From: Pholis gunnellus
Lineage: Eukaryota; Chordata; Actinopteri; Perciformes; Pholidae
Direction: 5' to 3'
NCBI GenBank assembly: GCA_910591455.2
Contig: OU342806.1
Location: 17,242,841 to 17,306,840 of the forward strand
DNA: 64,000 bases
Shown: one piece after another, positions 39,801-50,391 of the stretch
How the letters are laid out: the number at the start of each line of letters is the position of its first letter
Position numbering within the stretch: position 1 is the first letter of the stretch
The notes under the pieces: generated by a model
What the model was told of the DNA's origin: nothing
Seen by the model: only the letters and a program-made list of their open reading frames with translations
The model's database searches: none
Program-made: the position numbers and the translations under genes

Positions 39801-40471
39801 CCGTGTCGAGCTTTGCAACACCACGGGACTCTCCTGCCAGCTGACCAACTTTGATCCGAACACCACTGAAGTGACAGCCAGCAATGCGGTGGGAGAAAGC
39901 ATCCCTACCCGAGATATCACAGGTCAGACGCACGGTGAAAACATCTACAGCGCAAACACGATTCCCTCTATATTGCCACTTTAAAATCCAGTTTCTGACA
40001 TTTGACACCATTATTTGTCACCTTCCCTCAGGTCCAGGAGGAGCTCGCAGAAAAAGAGATGCCCATTTAGATAACAGTAAGTGTAGTGTTATTACATCAC
40101 CTAGAGAGAGTGTGATGCATAGGAATGAATCTGAAATCATCATAGGCATTGTGTACATTGTGTTCATTTCTCACCCATCTCTCTCTCTCTCAGATCTTGA
40201 ACTCCCAAAAGTGCTGAATGTAACAGTAAGTGGAGTTTCCTTGTATGTGAAGTGGATGACGGTAAAGAATGCGACCGAGTACACAGTCGAAATTGTGGAG
40301 AAGCAGCAGACCAACTGGCCACCGAGAATGAGAACCGTGGAAGGTAATATTTACATTGAGACTGACCTCAAGCCGTGGACCACCTACTGCACCAGGATTG
40401 CAGCCAAAAACGACATCGACCACAGCAACTACTCCAAGCCAGTGTGTAGAACCACTGGTGCCTCCTCATGA
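2081..40471 (+). CDS. fndc7: Giant FNDC7-like secreted protein with 54 FN3 modules (59 joined coding exons)
   Basis: The joined exons, listed separately below, keep one frame and sum to 14,268 nt (4,755 residues). The order is: hydrophobic signal peptide (residues 1 to about 21), 54 FN3 modules of about 87 residues, an RRKR-D furin-type site near residue 4657, a last FN3, then a stop. No second transmembrane segment is seen, so secretion is inferred. Nearly all modules start with a PC motif, have a V-S-W core, a CG-x-x-Y motif and end in TG. Internal exons start and end in phase 1 (most are 261 nt). Human FNDC7 is far shorter, with about nine FN3 modules. The family's biochemical role is not established. 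Synteny with henmt1 and eeig2 supports the name. I saw no internal signal peptide or terminal exon, but annotation pipelines might split this into several fndc7-related genes; transcripts would decide. Confidence 0.85.
2260..2278 (+). CDS. fndc7: fndc7-like exon 2: 19-nt linker exon
   Basis: A micro-exon between a T-rich acceptor (tttttacag) and the donor CAG|gtaagt. It codes for IPYSAA plus the first base of a Gly codon, and turns the phase from 0 to 1, which sets up all later module exons. It is too short to appear as an open frame. Confidence 0.75.
2478..2738 (+). CDS. fndc7: fndc7-like FN3 module 1 exon
   Basis: 87 residues, with core ILVTW and LEPGTEYSVTL (the standard FN3 L-x-P-x-T-x-Y turn). 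There are only two Cys and two sequons (NST, NCT). It is a plain FN3 without the six-Cys pattern of later modules. Confidence 0.85.
3069..3329 (+). CDS. fndc7: fndc7-like FN3 module 2 exon
   Basis: 87 residues with MVKW and LQPSNLYDFYIV. It has no cysteine at all, the only module without any. Sequons NLT and NLS are present. The donor is CCT|gtaagt. Confidence 0.88.
3330..4542. other. Long intron between FN3 modules 2 and 3
   Basis: 1.2 kb of AT-rich sequence. I see no exon-like frame with splice sites and no clear repeat. Confidence 0.5.
4543..4812 (+). CDS. fndc7: fndc7-like FN3 module 3 exon
   Basis: 90 residues with RVKW and a FPCSNYVISV turn in which a Cys appears near the position of the later CG motif. 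There is a single Cys and two NIT sequons. It looks intermediate between plain FN3 and the Cys-rich modules. Confidence 0.88.
5290..5553 (+). CDS. fndc7: fndc7-like FN3 module 4 exon
   Basis: 88 residues with MVAW and LSCGQSYVVHV. Five of the six signature Cys are present; the N-terminal PC is absent (KLRPV instead). Confidence 0.9.
5554..7024. other. Longest fndc7-like intron (between modules 4 and 5)
   Basis: 1.47 kb. It contains a C-run near 6629-6641 and a short (ATCC)n at 6931-6951. The open frames at 5744-6365 lack FN3 features. This break coincides with the change from variable to regular modules. Confidence 0.5.
7025..7143 (+). CDS. fndc7: fndc7-like FN3 module 5, first half exon
   Basis: Codes for the first half of the module (VPCPPKNLELLRVC ... 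QAVDSQ). It ends in phase 0 at CAG|gtacc, so an intron interrupts the module. It is the first module with the full PC start. Confidence 0.87.
7232..7390. repeat. Teleost-type interspersed repeat fragment
   Basis: The stretch with agctagcttagcttagca and agcctggctctgtacaaag resembles a repeat I recall as abundant in fish introns. Related pieces are at 17503-17600 and 25120-25390. The family name is not assigned. Confidence 0.55.
7526..7667 (+). CDS. fndc7: fndc7-like FN3 module 5, second half exon
   Basis: Starts GVVQKCLTEDNSC and contains VCGRHYEFSVL. With the first half it totals 261 nt, the standard cassette size, and gives six Cys. The 382-nt intron between them holds a teleost-type repeat. 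Confidence 0.87.
8113..8379 (+). CDS. fndc7: fndc7-like FN3 module 6 exon
   Basis: 89 residues, six Cys (APC, ADC, YNC, NSC, ECG, EEC). The core is LLSKW and the sequon is in the NCSS loop. Confidence 0.92.
8840..8965. repeat. Degenerate interspersed repeat rich in ATTAATCAGCAACTATT
   Basis: It resembles similar AT-rich pieces at 26760-26895, 28860-29070 and 52120-52390, all with variants of the TTAATC/GATTAA plus CAGCAACTATT motif. Confidence 0.4.
9288..9548 (+). CDS. fndc7: fndc7-like FN3 module 7 exon
   Basis: 87 residues, six Cys. The usual CG is replaced by CS (LKCSTNYTAYV). Core ITMTW; starts VPCVPQNV. Confidence 0.92.
9985..10245 (+). CDS. fndc7: fndc7-like FN3 module 8 exon
   Basis: 87 residues, six Cys. 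Starts GACPPHHV (Ala replaces the usual Pro before Cys 1), core ALISW, loop sequon NTSC directly before Cys 4. Confidence 0.92.
11238..11489 (+). CDS. fndc7: fndc7-like FN3 module 9 exon
   Basis: 84 residues, the shortest single-exon module apart from module 53. Cys 3 and Cys 4 are both missing, while Cys 1, 2, 5 and 6 remain. Core LTLSW; LECGLNYTLTV. Confidence 0.92.
11695..11955 (+). CDS. fndc7: fndc7-like FN3 module 10 exon
   Basis: 87 residues, six Cys, starts TPCVPTNV. The loop sequon NETWC lies before Cys 4, and CS replaces CG at Cys 5. The next intron is only 95 nt. Confidence 0.92.
12051..12314 (+). CDS. fndc7: fndc7-like FN3 module 11 exon
   Basis: 88 residues, six Cys. Starts EPCPPSQL, core AMLSW, HCGKMYTFTV turn. 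The acceptor is ctctacag. Confidence 0.92.
12814..13074 (+). CDS. fndc7: fndc7-like FN3 module 12 exon
   Basis: 87 residues, six Cys. Starts APCVVKSV, core LTISW, QCGQSYNVTT turn, donor TCTG|gtaagt. Confidence 0.92.
13227..13487 (+). CDS. fndc7: fndc7-like FN3 module 13 exon
   Basis: 87 residues, six Cys. Starts VPCVPVNV, core VEASW, and QCAQTY replaces the CG motif with CA. Confidence 0.92.
13816..14073 (+). CDS. fndc7: fndc7-like FN3 module 14 exon
   Basis: 86 residues, six Cys. Starts APCDPTNV, core VTVTW, loop sequon NGTSC before Cys 4, QCGKDYAVTV. Confidence 0.92.
14723..14986 (+). CDS. fndc7: fndc7-like FN3 module 15 exon
   Basis: 88 residues, six Cys. Starts APCAPVIQ, core AVVTW, loop NSSC, QCGHTYTVQA. 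The acceptor cccag follows a short pyrimidine tract. Confidence 0.9.
15128..15388 (+). CDS. fndc7: fndc7-like FN3 module 16 exon
   Basis: 87 residues, six Cys. Starts APCTPANV, core AFLSW, LCGRMYDVIV. A (GT)n tract begins 38 nt after its donor. Confidence 0.92.
15426..15454. repeat. (GT)n microsatellite
   Basis: A 29-bp GT run in the intron after module 16, ending in a G-run. Confidence 0.95.
16045..16305 (+). CDS. fndc7: fndc7-like FN3 module 17 exon
   Basis: 87 residues, six Cys. Starts APCAPKNI, core AVVSW, loop sequon NDTSC, QCAQTYVITV (CA instead of CG). Confidence 0.92.
16518..16935. repeat. Teleost-type repeat (gtggtggaaattaactaagtac family)
   Basis: It starts with gtggtggaaattaactaagt, includes ttttatgctactttatacta, and ends actactttgacttaagcaga...tctttcaccactgac. 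These ends are roughly inverted copies (AGTGGTGGAAA/TTTCACCACTGA), suggesting a complete short DNA element of about 420 bp. Confidence 0.55.
17202..17468 (+). CDS. fndc7: fndc7-like FN3 module 18 exon
   Basis: 89 residues, six Cys. Starts GPCPPTDV, core GHVTW, loop NGTSC. NCGETTVVTV lacks the usual Tyr after CG. Confidence 0.92.
17503..17600. repeat. Interspersed repeat fragment, same family as 7232
   Basis: Contains tcgctttcttgctgagagtt, a block I recall from the same fish repeat family. It lies in the intron after module 18. Confidence 0.45.
17970..18233 (+). CDS. fndc7: fndc7-like FN3 module 19 exon
   Basis: 88 residues, four Cys: Cys 3 and 4 are lost together (loop reads NFSTTQTSH). Starts VICPPTGV, core ITVSW, CS replaces CG. 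Confidence 0.92.
18410..18670 (+). CDS. fndc7: fndc7-like FN3 module 20 exon
   Basis: 87 residues, six Cys. Starts APCPPTNL, core GKLNW, loop TTTNC, DCGRRYSAVV. Confidence 0.92.
18779..19042 (+). CDS. fndc7: fndc7-like FN3 module 21 exon
   Basis: 88 residues, six Cys. Starts AYCLPDRV (Tyr replaces Pro before Cys 1), core FAVGW, TCGFNYSIVV. The intron before it is only 108 nt. Confidence 0.92.
19166..19426 (+). CDS. fndc7: fndc7-like FN3 module 22 exon
   Basis: 87 residues, six Cys. Starts APCKPERV, core ASVTW, Ser-rich loop SSSSSNC, TCGESYVISV. Confidence 0.92.
20022..20282 (+). CDS. fndc7: fndc7-like FN3 module 23 exon
   Basis: 87 residues, six Cys. Starts APCVPTHL, core TVVTW, ACGQDYAITV. 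Confidence 0.92.
21084..21347 (+). CDS. fndc7: fndc7-like FN3 module 24 exon
   Basis: 88 residues, six Cys. Starts GPCPHSGL, core ALVSW, loop NGSSC, LCGESYRVNV. Confidence 0.92.
21605..21865 (+). CDS. fndc7: fndc7-like FN3 module 25 exon
   Basis: 87 residues, six Cys. Starts APCPPTQL, core ISVSW, LCGQQYQVYV. The preceding intron carries a short (TA)n run. Confidence 0.92.
22455..22715 (+). CDS. fndc7: fndc7-like FN3 module 26 exon
   Basis: 87 residues, seven Cys: the usual six plus an extra one (SQFC) in the strand after the W. Starts APCVPQNI, core LNVTW, QCGLTYNVTV. Confidence 0.92.
23040..23300 (+). CDS. fndc7: fndc7-like FN3 module 27 exon
   Basis: 87 residues, six Cys. Starts APCPLPTF, core VSVTW, ECGTKYNVTI. 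Confidence 0.92.
23534..23803 (+). CDS. fndc7: fndc7-like FN3 module 28 exon
   Basis: 90 residues, six Cys. The otherwise invariant core Trp is Tyr (AWVMY), although a Trp lies two residues before. Starts GPCVPRLS; MCSQNLTFTM deviates from CG-x-x-Y. Confidence 0.9.
24299..24559 (+). CDS. fndc7: fndc7-like FN3 module 29 exon
   Basis: 87 residues, seven Cys because Cys 3 is doubled (FCC). Starts APCPPENI, core ISIAW, PCGEMYILVV. Confidence 0.92.
24713..24973 (+). CDS. fndc7: fndc7-like FN3 module 30 exon
   Basis: 87 residues, six Cys. Starts VPCVPQNL, core ASMSW, RCGQYYTATV. Confidence 0.92.
25120..25390. repeat. Longest copy of the 7232-family repeat
   Basis: Contains tttgacactttgggaaataag, catgtctgtatggtgaatat and atgctaagctaagctgctg, in the intron before module 31. 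Confidence 0.5.
25531..25794 (+). CDS. fndc7: fndc7-like FN3 module 31 exon
   Basis: 88 residues, six Cys. Starts VPCTPANV, core LTTSW, GCGQIYHVSV. Confidence 0.92.
25945..26205 (+). CDS. fndc7: fndc7-like FN3 module 32 exon
   Basis: 87 residues, six Cys. Starts VPCEARHI, core AMVGW, LCDQSYSVSV with CD replacing CG. The intron after it is only 93 nt. Confidence 0.92.
26299..26559 (+). CDS. fndc7: fndc7-like FN3 module 33 exon
   Basis: 87 residues, five Cys: Cys 2 is missing (VTLYSPTIG). Cys 1 is retained, so one Cys is likely unpaired. Core GQVLW, SCGQTYTVNV. Confidence 0.92.
27072..27332 (+). CDS. fndc7: fndc7-like FN3 module 34 exon
   Basis: 87 residues. Cys 6 is missing (GEKLNST), but Cys 3 is doubled (SCC). 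Starts EPCPPNNV, core GTVSW, HCGIVYHTNV. Confidence 0.92.
27938..28198 (+). CDS. fndc7: fndc7-like FN3 module 35 exon
   Basis: 87 residues, six Cys. Starts APCPAGNV, core AEVSW, QCGQTYNVSL. The split codon at its end is C|GT, so the next module starts with Arg. The following intron is only 89 nt. Confidence 0.92.
28288..28548 (+). CDS. fndc7: fndc7-like FN3 module 36 exon
   Basis: 87 residues, seven Cys with an extra one in ATATCSM. Starts RPCKPLRV, core ADMYW, loop NSTC, YCGDTYNFSV. Confidence 0.92.
28583..28612. repeat. (GATT)n tetranucleotide repeat
   Basis: About 7.5 GATT units in the intron after module 36. Confidence 0.95.
29161..29418 (+). CDS. fndc7: fndc7-like FN3 module 37 exon
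   Basis: 86 residues, four Cys; Cys 3 and 4 are absent together (TSFQTEETTVEAE). Starts GPCQPTGL, core VVLRW, LCGQLFTFTV. Confidence 0.92.
29504..29764 (+). CDS. fndc7: fndc7-like FN3 module 38 exon
   Basis: 87 residues, six Cys. Starts GPCVPGHV, core ASVSW, loop NTTSC, HCGEQYTVHV. The preceding intron is only 85 nt. Confidence 0.92.
30067..30116 (+). CDS. fndc7: fndc7-like FN3 module 39, first part exon (50 nt)
   Basis: Codes for APCIPGNLTSSLNCTTK and ends in phase 0 at AAG|gtgaac. The intron cuts the module just before its core Trp, a different position from the split in module 5. Confidence 0.82.
30241..30451 (+). CDS. fndc7: fndc7-like FN3 module 39, second part exon
   Basis: Starts VGSLTWNAS after ctctaag. 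The two parts total 261 nt. Cys 3 and 4 are both absent; LCGQKYFLSV is present. The internal intron is 124 nt. Confidence 0.87.
30774..30890. repeat. (TA)n tract with ATCT interruptions
   Basis: About 115 bp of near-pure TA in the intron before module 40, self-complementary and likely to form cruciforms. Confidence 0.95.
31069..31329 (+). CDS. fndc7: fndc7-like FN3 module 40 exon
   Basis: 87 residues, six Cys. Starts EPCPPTGV, core AVVSW, QCGQNYTVTV. The intron before it contains a long (TA)n tract. Confidence 0.92.
31498..31758 (+). CDS. fndc7: fndc7-like FN3 module 41 exon
   Basis: 87 residues, six Cys. Starts EPCVPTDV, core VLVSW, TCGQVFSVQV. Confidence 0.92.
31879..32139 (+). CDS. fndc7: fndc7-like FN3 module 42 exon
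   Basis: 87 residues, five Cys. Cys 3 is lost (VSTRTTN) while Cys 4 is kept, one of the few unpaired losses. Starts VPCTPNIG, core ALLDW. Confidence 0.92.
32755..33015 (+). CDS. fndc7: fndc7-like FN3 module 43 exon
   Basis: 87 residues, six Cys. Starts VPCPPENV, core ALVEW, MCGFTYNVSV, sequons in NVS and NMT near the end. Confidence 0.92.
33313..33573 (+). CDS. fndc7: fndc7-like FN3 module 44 exon
   Basis: 87 residues, six Cys. Starts VPCVPQQV, core VAVSW, loop NETTC, LCGLNYSITV. The next module follows after a 96-nt intron. Confidence 0.92.
33670..33927 (+). CDS. fndc7: fndc7-like FN3 module 45 exon
   Basis: 86 residues, six Cys. Starts VPCTPQKV, core GVVSW, HCGQLYNLTL. Confidence 0.92.
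33928..34865. other. Intron between FN3 modules 45 and 46
   Basis: 0.94 kb, AT-rich. The minus-strand open frame at 34557-34817 has no supporting feature. Nothing else is recognised. Confidence 0.45.
34866..35129 (+). CDS. fndc7: fndc7-like FN3 module 46 exon
   Basis: 88 residues, seven Cys with an extra one in VSVCGQD. Starts VPCRPTNV, core AAVTW. Confidence 0.92.
35288..35548 (+). CDS. fndc7: fndc7-like FN3 module 47 exon
   Basis: 87 residues, six Cys. Starts GPCAPQDV, core MAVSW, PCGQHYNFTA. Confidence 0.92.
35991..36248 (+). CDS. fndc7: fndc7-like FN3 module 48 exon
   Basis: 86 residues, four Cys; Cys 3 and 4 are absent together (NISGTSASSPY). Starts APCVPRNA, core AWVSW, KCGALYTFHV. 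Confidence 0.92.
37023..37283 (+). CDS. fndc7: fndc7-like FN3 module 49 exon
   Basis: 87 residues, six Cys. Starts DPCALTAI, core ILVEW, SCGMHYSIIV. Acceptor ctctgtag. Confidence 0.92.
37601..37858 (+). CDS. fndc7: fndc7-like FN3 module 50 exon
   Basis: 86 residues, six Cys. Starts APCVPDNV, core AAVMW, HCGQTYNLSI. Confidence 0.92.
38129..38389 (+). CDS. fndc7: fndc7-like FN3 module 51 exon
   Basis: 87 residues, seven Cys with an extra one in YFGCAQ. Starts VPCEPSGL, core AVLSW, RCGDVYNFSV. It is the last module with the full six-Cys pattern. Confidence 0.92.
38892..39176 (+). CDS. fndc7: fndc7-like FN3 module 52 exon (long, divergent)
   Basis: 95 residues, the longest module. It keeps the APCAPTAL start and a PCSTPYNFTV turn but has only three Cys. 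The ending RNSGGASEPSS is typical of ordinary FN3 domains. Core AMTSW. Confidence 0.9.
39686..39922 (+). CDS. fndc7: fndc7-like FN3 module 53 exon (short)
   Basis: 79 residues, the shortest module. It has the VPCAPQNV start, core AVLSW and Cys 3-4 loop, but Cys 2, 5 and 6 are missing; the turn reads FDPNTTEVTA. It ends with the fibronectin-like NAVGES. Confidence 0.9.
40032..40076 (+). CDS. fndc7: fndc7-like linker exon with RRKR furin-type site
   Basis: A 45-nt phase-1 exon coding for GPGGARRKRDAHLDN between modules 53 and 54. RRKR (40046-40057) fits the R-x-K/R-R proprotein convertase consensus. Acceptor ccctcag, donor AACA|gtaagt. Confidence 0.82.
40046..40057 (+). other. fndc7: Codons for predicted furin cleavage motif RRKR|D
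   Basis: The four basic codons CGC AGA AAA AGA precede GAT (Asp). The motif lies in a Gly-rich linker, so it should be accessible. Cleavage itself is inference. Confidence 0.65.
40194..40471 (+). CDS. fndc7: fndc7-like terminal exon: FN3 module 54 and stop
   Basis: 92 residues plus a TGA stop. It is an ordinary FN3 (LYVKW, LKPWTTYCTRIAAKN) with two Cys, ending CRTTGASS. There is no transmembrane segment or GPI-like tail. If the upstream RRKR is cut, a 98-residue fragment would be released or stay attached by non-covalent contacts. Confidence 0.9.
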
Positions 40472-41006
40472 AGTACCACAGACACACTGGACTCAGCAGA
40501 AACACCATCATATGTTTGTGCTCTTCTCTCTGTAGCATCCATAACACGATTGTTAACTGTTCAATCTCTAAGAACTTTAGAAGGAAACGTGTAAAAAGAA
40601 AGTAATTACAACTACAAAGCCACAACATTCTTCTGTTTGGGGGTACTTCTTGCATGTCACAGATAAATTATGATCGAACCTGAGGAGAACCTTTTAGATT
40701 TGAATGCTTATGAATCTTTGTTAGCAATAGCGTATATATACAGTTTAATAATTATGGCTGGTATCATAGCAGCATTATGACATTAATGCTGTCTAACAAA
40801 GTATTGCTGAAATTCTATTTATCAAAAATGGTTTTATTTTCAAGGTTCTTAAACTCTCTGGATGATCGTAGTGTAAACATAAGCTGATATATTTTCAAGC
40901 AATATTTTTAAAACCATGCAGTATATGTTCTAAATGATGTACTATGTGACTTCTCATTTTGTGAACACTTTGACAGATCTTTTTTTAACAATCACAGAAA
41001 TGAGAG

Positions 41007-41012
41007 AATAAA
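41007..41012 (+). terminator. Candidate poly(A) signal of the fndc7-like gene
   Basis: AATAAA 536 nt after the stop codon. A second AATAAA lies at 41274-41279, so two 3' ends are possible. The 3'UTR between them is AT-rich. Confidence 0.5.
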
Positions 41013-41273
41013 AAACTAATCTGTGAAACATTAAAACACCCCTCTGTATGAACATTAGTGTTGAAAACTTTCCTTTGAGTTTTGTTACTTTAATGTTGGT
41101 ATTCACTCCGTTTGGCCATTTAATCGATTCATACCTCATAATGTTTGTTTGTTCTATTCTTTCTTTGCAATGTCAAGGCTTCACCTGAACCTCAATTTTA
41201 TGGGAGACTGTTAAGTTTTAAGGAAGTTTTAAGGAACGATAATGTTAAACCCTTTGACAGGATACCTTAAGGA

Positions 41274-41279
41274 AATAAA
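41274..41279 (+). terminator. Alternative distal poly(A) signal of the fndc7-like gene
   Basis: A second AATAAA, 803 nt after the stop, following a T/A-rich stretch. It cannot be ranked against the proximal signal without 3'-end reads. Confidence 0.4.
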
Positions 41280-41289
41280 TTAATAGCTT

Positions 41290-42217
41290 TTCTAAACTAA
41301 GGGTGTTAAAACTCAACTGGCAAAGGTAGCCTCAAAAACATAGTGCTTTACTTCCTAAATGTTTCTTATTGCAGTGAAAGAAAATACAGCTGTACATCAC
41401 AACAATTGACTTCACTGTCAAGATTAGACAGAAAAAGGTATATATCTGAGGATTAAAACTAAAGGAGAGCCAAAGTGTAACTGGAGAAACACCACCTGTG
41501 CTGTCCCGTGCTGCTGGAGAAGGAGTGTAGTATGGACAGAGACAAAGTTGAAAGACAGTGGCACTGCCACCACAAACACAACCATATAGAGAACTATGAT
41601 AAAAGTAAATCATAGTTGTATTCGTATTAGTTTGTTTCACTTATTGTACTCGTATTAGTTTGTTGAAATATGGGCTAAGCGTGAACGTTTAATCAACGTC
41701 TCTAAATAGTCGGCTAAAAAACGTTCACTTTTGAACCACTTCTTAACTTAAACGGTGGGCGTAGACGTCTTTTAAACGTCTTTTCAACGGAAAAATGCTC
41801 ACTGGGAGATTTATACTACTCCTCGCGATCTGTATTCACACTCATGGTTTCCATCTTCTTTACTCATCTAATCTTCCGTCAGTCTAACTTTGTTTTAGGT
41901 GTTATTAAATGTCAATCACTCTAGCCTGCTCAGTCTGGCTCGCAGATGAAGCCGTTTATGAGCGCGAGCCAAGATGCGAGATAAAAACGTCCTGCACAAC
42001 GGAAGAGTGCCTGATGCTGTCACACGTGAGAAAGTGTGTAGCGTTAAATCTAGATGTCATTGCTTTTGTTTTTGTATATGGTGTATGTATACATGGAAAT
42101 CAGAATCAGCTTTATTGGCCATGTATGCGTGCGCATTTGACTCCGGTTACTTCCCATCGTACATATGTGACGCACACAAAATGTATGGTCACATTTTTGT
42201 TACTTGATGAATATTTG
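41290..42217. other. Intergenic region between the fndc7-like gene and henmt1
   Basis: No gene seen. It includes a run of aacgtc-type motifs at 41680-41790 and a repeat-like block (aatcagaatcagctttattggcc) near 42098. Open frames here are short. The henmt1 promoter should lie at its downstream end. Confidence 0.5.
42098..42130. repeat. Teleost repeat end (aatcagctttattggcc block)
   Basis: The block cagaatcagctttattggcc is one I recall from many fish genomes as part of an interspersed element; only this end is recognisable here. Confidence 0.45.
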
Positions 42218-42299
42218 ATTATGATATTTAAACGAATTTCTGTGATTTGCCAATGTATTATGATTGGCAAATCACAGAAATTCGTTTAAATATCATAAT
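42218..42299. repeat. Perfect 37-bp inverted repeat with 8-nt loop
   Basis: The left arm 42218-42254 and right arm 42263-42299 are exact reverse complements, with the loop gtattatg. It ends 124 bp before the henmt1 start codon. No flanking target-site duplication is obvious. Confidence 0.95.
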
Positions 42300-42422
42300 A
42301 ATCCTTTAGAAGTGTATTTCTATCTATGCCCAGCAGATGGCAGTGCGACGCTGTGGTTCTGCCTCGCGACCCGAGACTTGTATGTGCGCGTTCAGCGTTA
42401 ACCTGAGTTGAATATCGTCAAC

Positions 42423-48211
<5,789 letters not shown>

Positions 48212-48390
48212 GCGACTTGTTGAGTCAGCACGTGGTTACTGTTGTACCAACGATTCACAAAAGCACTGCTGAAACTTTGGCTCTTGGGTTTATTAGATGG
48301 CTTGTTTGGACTGCAACTTTGTGTTCTGTGTAAATATCCACTGGCCTCTTAAACAGGAGTACACTTAAGCACCCTCAATGTAAATGGTAC

Positions 48391-48396
48391 AATAAA
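48391..48396 (+). terminator. Poly(A) signal of henmt1
   Basis: AATAAA 180 nt after the henmt1 stop, in a short 3'UTR, with a GT-rich stretch (attgtgattgctgtg) following as a likely downstream element. Confidence 0.7.
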
Positions 48397-48463
48397 AGAT
48401 GTTCACATTGTGATTGCTGTGCATTAAAGCCCAATCTCACACATGCTCAAGGTTTTAGATGGT

Positions 48464-48469
48464 TTTATT
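48464..48469 (-). terminator. Poly(A) signal of eeig2
   Basis: TTTATT on the plus strand reads AATAAA on the minus strand. It is the last such signal before henmt1 and gives eeig2 a 3'UTR of about 2.65 kb. Confidence 0.6.
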
Positions 48470-50391
48470 CAACAGTGCAAGGTACACATTTGAAGCATCC
48501 AGCACACTCGTTGGCCGAGAGGACAAGTCTGTGTTGGGAACCACTGGACAGCGTCAGAACAGATCACTTCACAGGAGAATACAGTTTACAGTTTTATAAG
48601 AGCTTCACAGAAGAGAAGAAGAGACCATGTTTGTAACAACATGTTAGGTACCGAGATAATCACACCTGTGTCACACAGGTAAAACAAATTATTTTTATCC
48701 AAAATGAACACACAAAAAACTCCAATAGTTGATATATGTTGGCCATGAATCATACACTTAACACCATCTTAACTATGTAGTGACACTTTTTTTCTTAACA
48801 ATAAAATATTTAGCAAAAATATGGCACAATATCAGCACTGACAGCTTCAAAAACAAAGACGATATCTTTTTAACGACTTTTAAACCATGCCGAAAAAAAA
48901 CAAAAAACTGATTTACAGTTACGTCATACGCTGCGCAAACACGGAAGTGATGAAAACTAAATGCTTTCCTACGCGCTAAAGAGGCAAGCGGAGTCATTCC
49001 TTCGATGTGGTAATATTCAGATTAAAAGATGGCACGATATCAAATGAAGAAACAGCTTAACAGAAGGACGTCTTCATCGTGCCGAACGTACAGACATAGA
49101 ACAGAACGGTGACGTATAGTTAAAACACCATACACTGATGACACTTTGATATAACACAGATATAGTTTATCTAGAAGAGGAAGTATCCTACCTCTACTAT
49201 GGCTTATGACAGGAGATTACAGATACTGTACAGTCTGCTTTCAATAGTTATAATGCGTCTTAATATTGTCTGAATATGCATAGGCCGGACGGGGTCCCGG
49301 GTAATAACAGTGTGTTGTGCACTTTGGCAAATTCTCTAACAAACTGACTAAATTAGACTGGAAAGGCAAACACTCTCCTCACATCTCTTTTGTTTGAGAT
49401 TAGATTCACTGATTGTGTTGGATACTTAAAGTGGTTTCAAGATGTTAGGAGGTACAGATACACACACACACACACAGAACTTTTGTTAAACAGGTGCTGT
49501 TGAGTATTTTCTTCATGGCAGTGGATTACTTAACTAGTCCTTCTCTGTACAATCATTAAGTGAAACACATTACATTATGCAACAGTCACACATAAACACA
49601 ATTGTTGGTACGTCACAGGGTCCTTCATGTGTTCACTGATGGAAGCTTCTGGTCAGACAGACGTAGAGGTGCACAACAGATTCATGAGATATTTGCCGTA
49701 CAGTGAGATTCAGCACAGAAGCCCCTTTTATACTCCGTGTTTACTGCTCCACAAAGGCAGACAGTAGTACATTTGTTTCTATAATTTAGGCTGAGTTCTT
49801 AACCCCCAAAACAGAATTGCCATAAAGAAGAAGCAATAAAGAAGCAGATACTGCGTTTGGATAATCTTTGGTGAGTTTGACGGCATAGCGTGTGTATGTA
49901 CCCACTAAATGTGTTCTTTCAGCTTTCTTGTCCTTGTTTACGAAAATAAACTTTATTTTGATTATCGTCTTTAGATTACAGGAATTAAATGTATCTGTTT
50001 TTCTGGGTGTCTATTATTGATATATATTTATAGTAAAATCAATATAATTTACAAATTAACATATTTGTGATTTGAAGGTAGCTTAAACACACCAAAGCAC
50101 ATTAATGTCACTAGAGTCAAAAGAAGAGATGGAGGTCACTGACATCTGTTAAGATAACTGGATCACCAAGATGTCAGTTTGTGTTAAAACGTTTTGAAGT
50201 AATATGTTGTAACCTTTGTAAGGCAGAATAGTACTGGAGGGTTTTATACACAGCTTGGCAAACAAATTAGATCATCTTATGTTTACGATTAAGCAAATTG
50301 TTCGTGTTCTCCCATTTTCCACGAGAACACATCACATCCTTCCACTCATTCAGGATAACAGGAGAACGGTTTCTACCTAAAGTGGTCTTTG

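Noticed and set aside
2478..40471. CRISPR-like or simple tandem repeat reading of the regularly spaced units
   Set aside because: The periodic units are diverged FN3 exons with splice sites and introns of varied length, not short direct repeats with spacers.
41909..42289. 126-residue plus-strand frame before henmt1
   Set aside because: It runs through the inverted repeat and a repeat fragment, and shows no domain or splice support.
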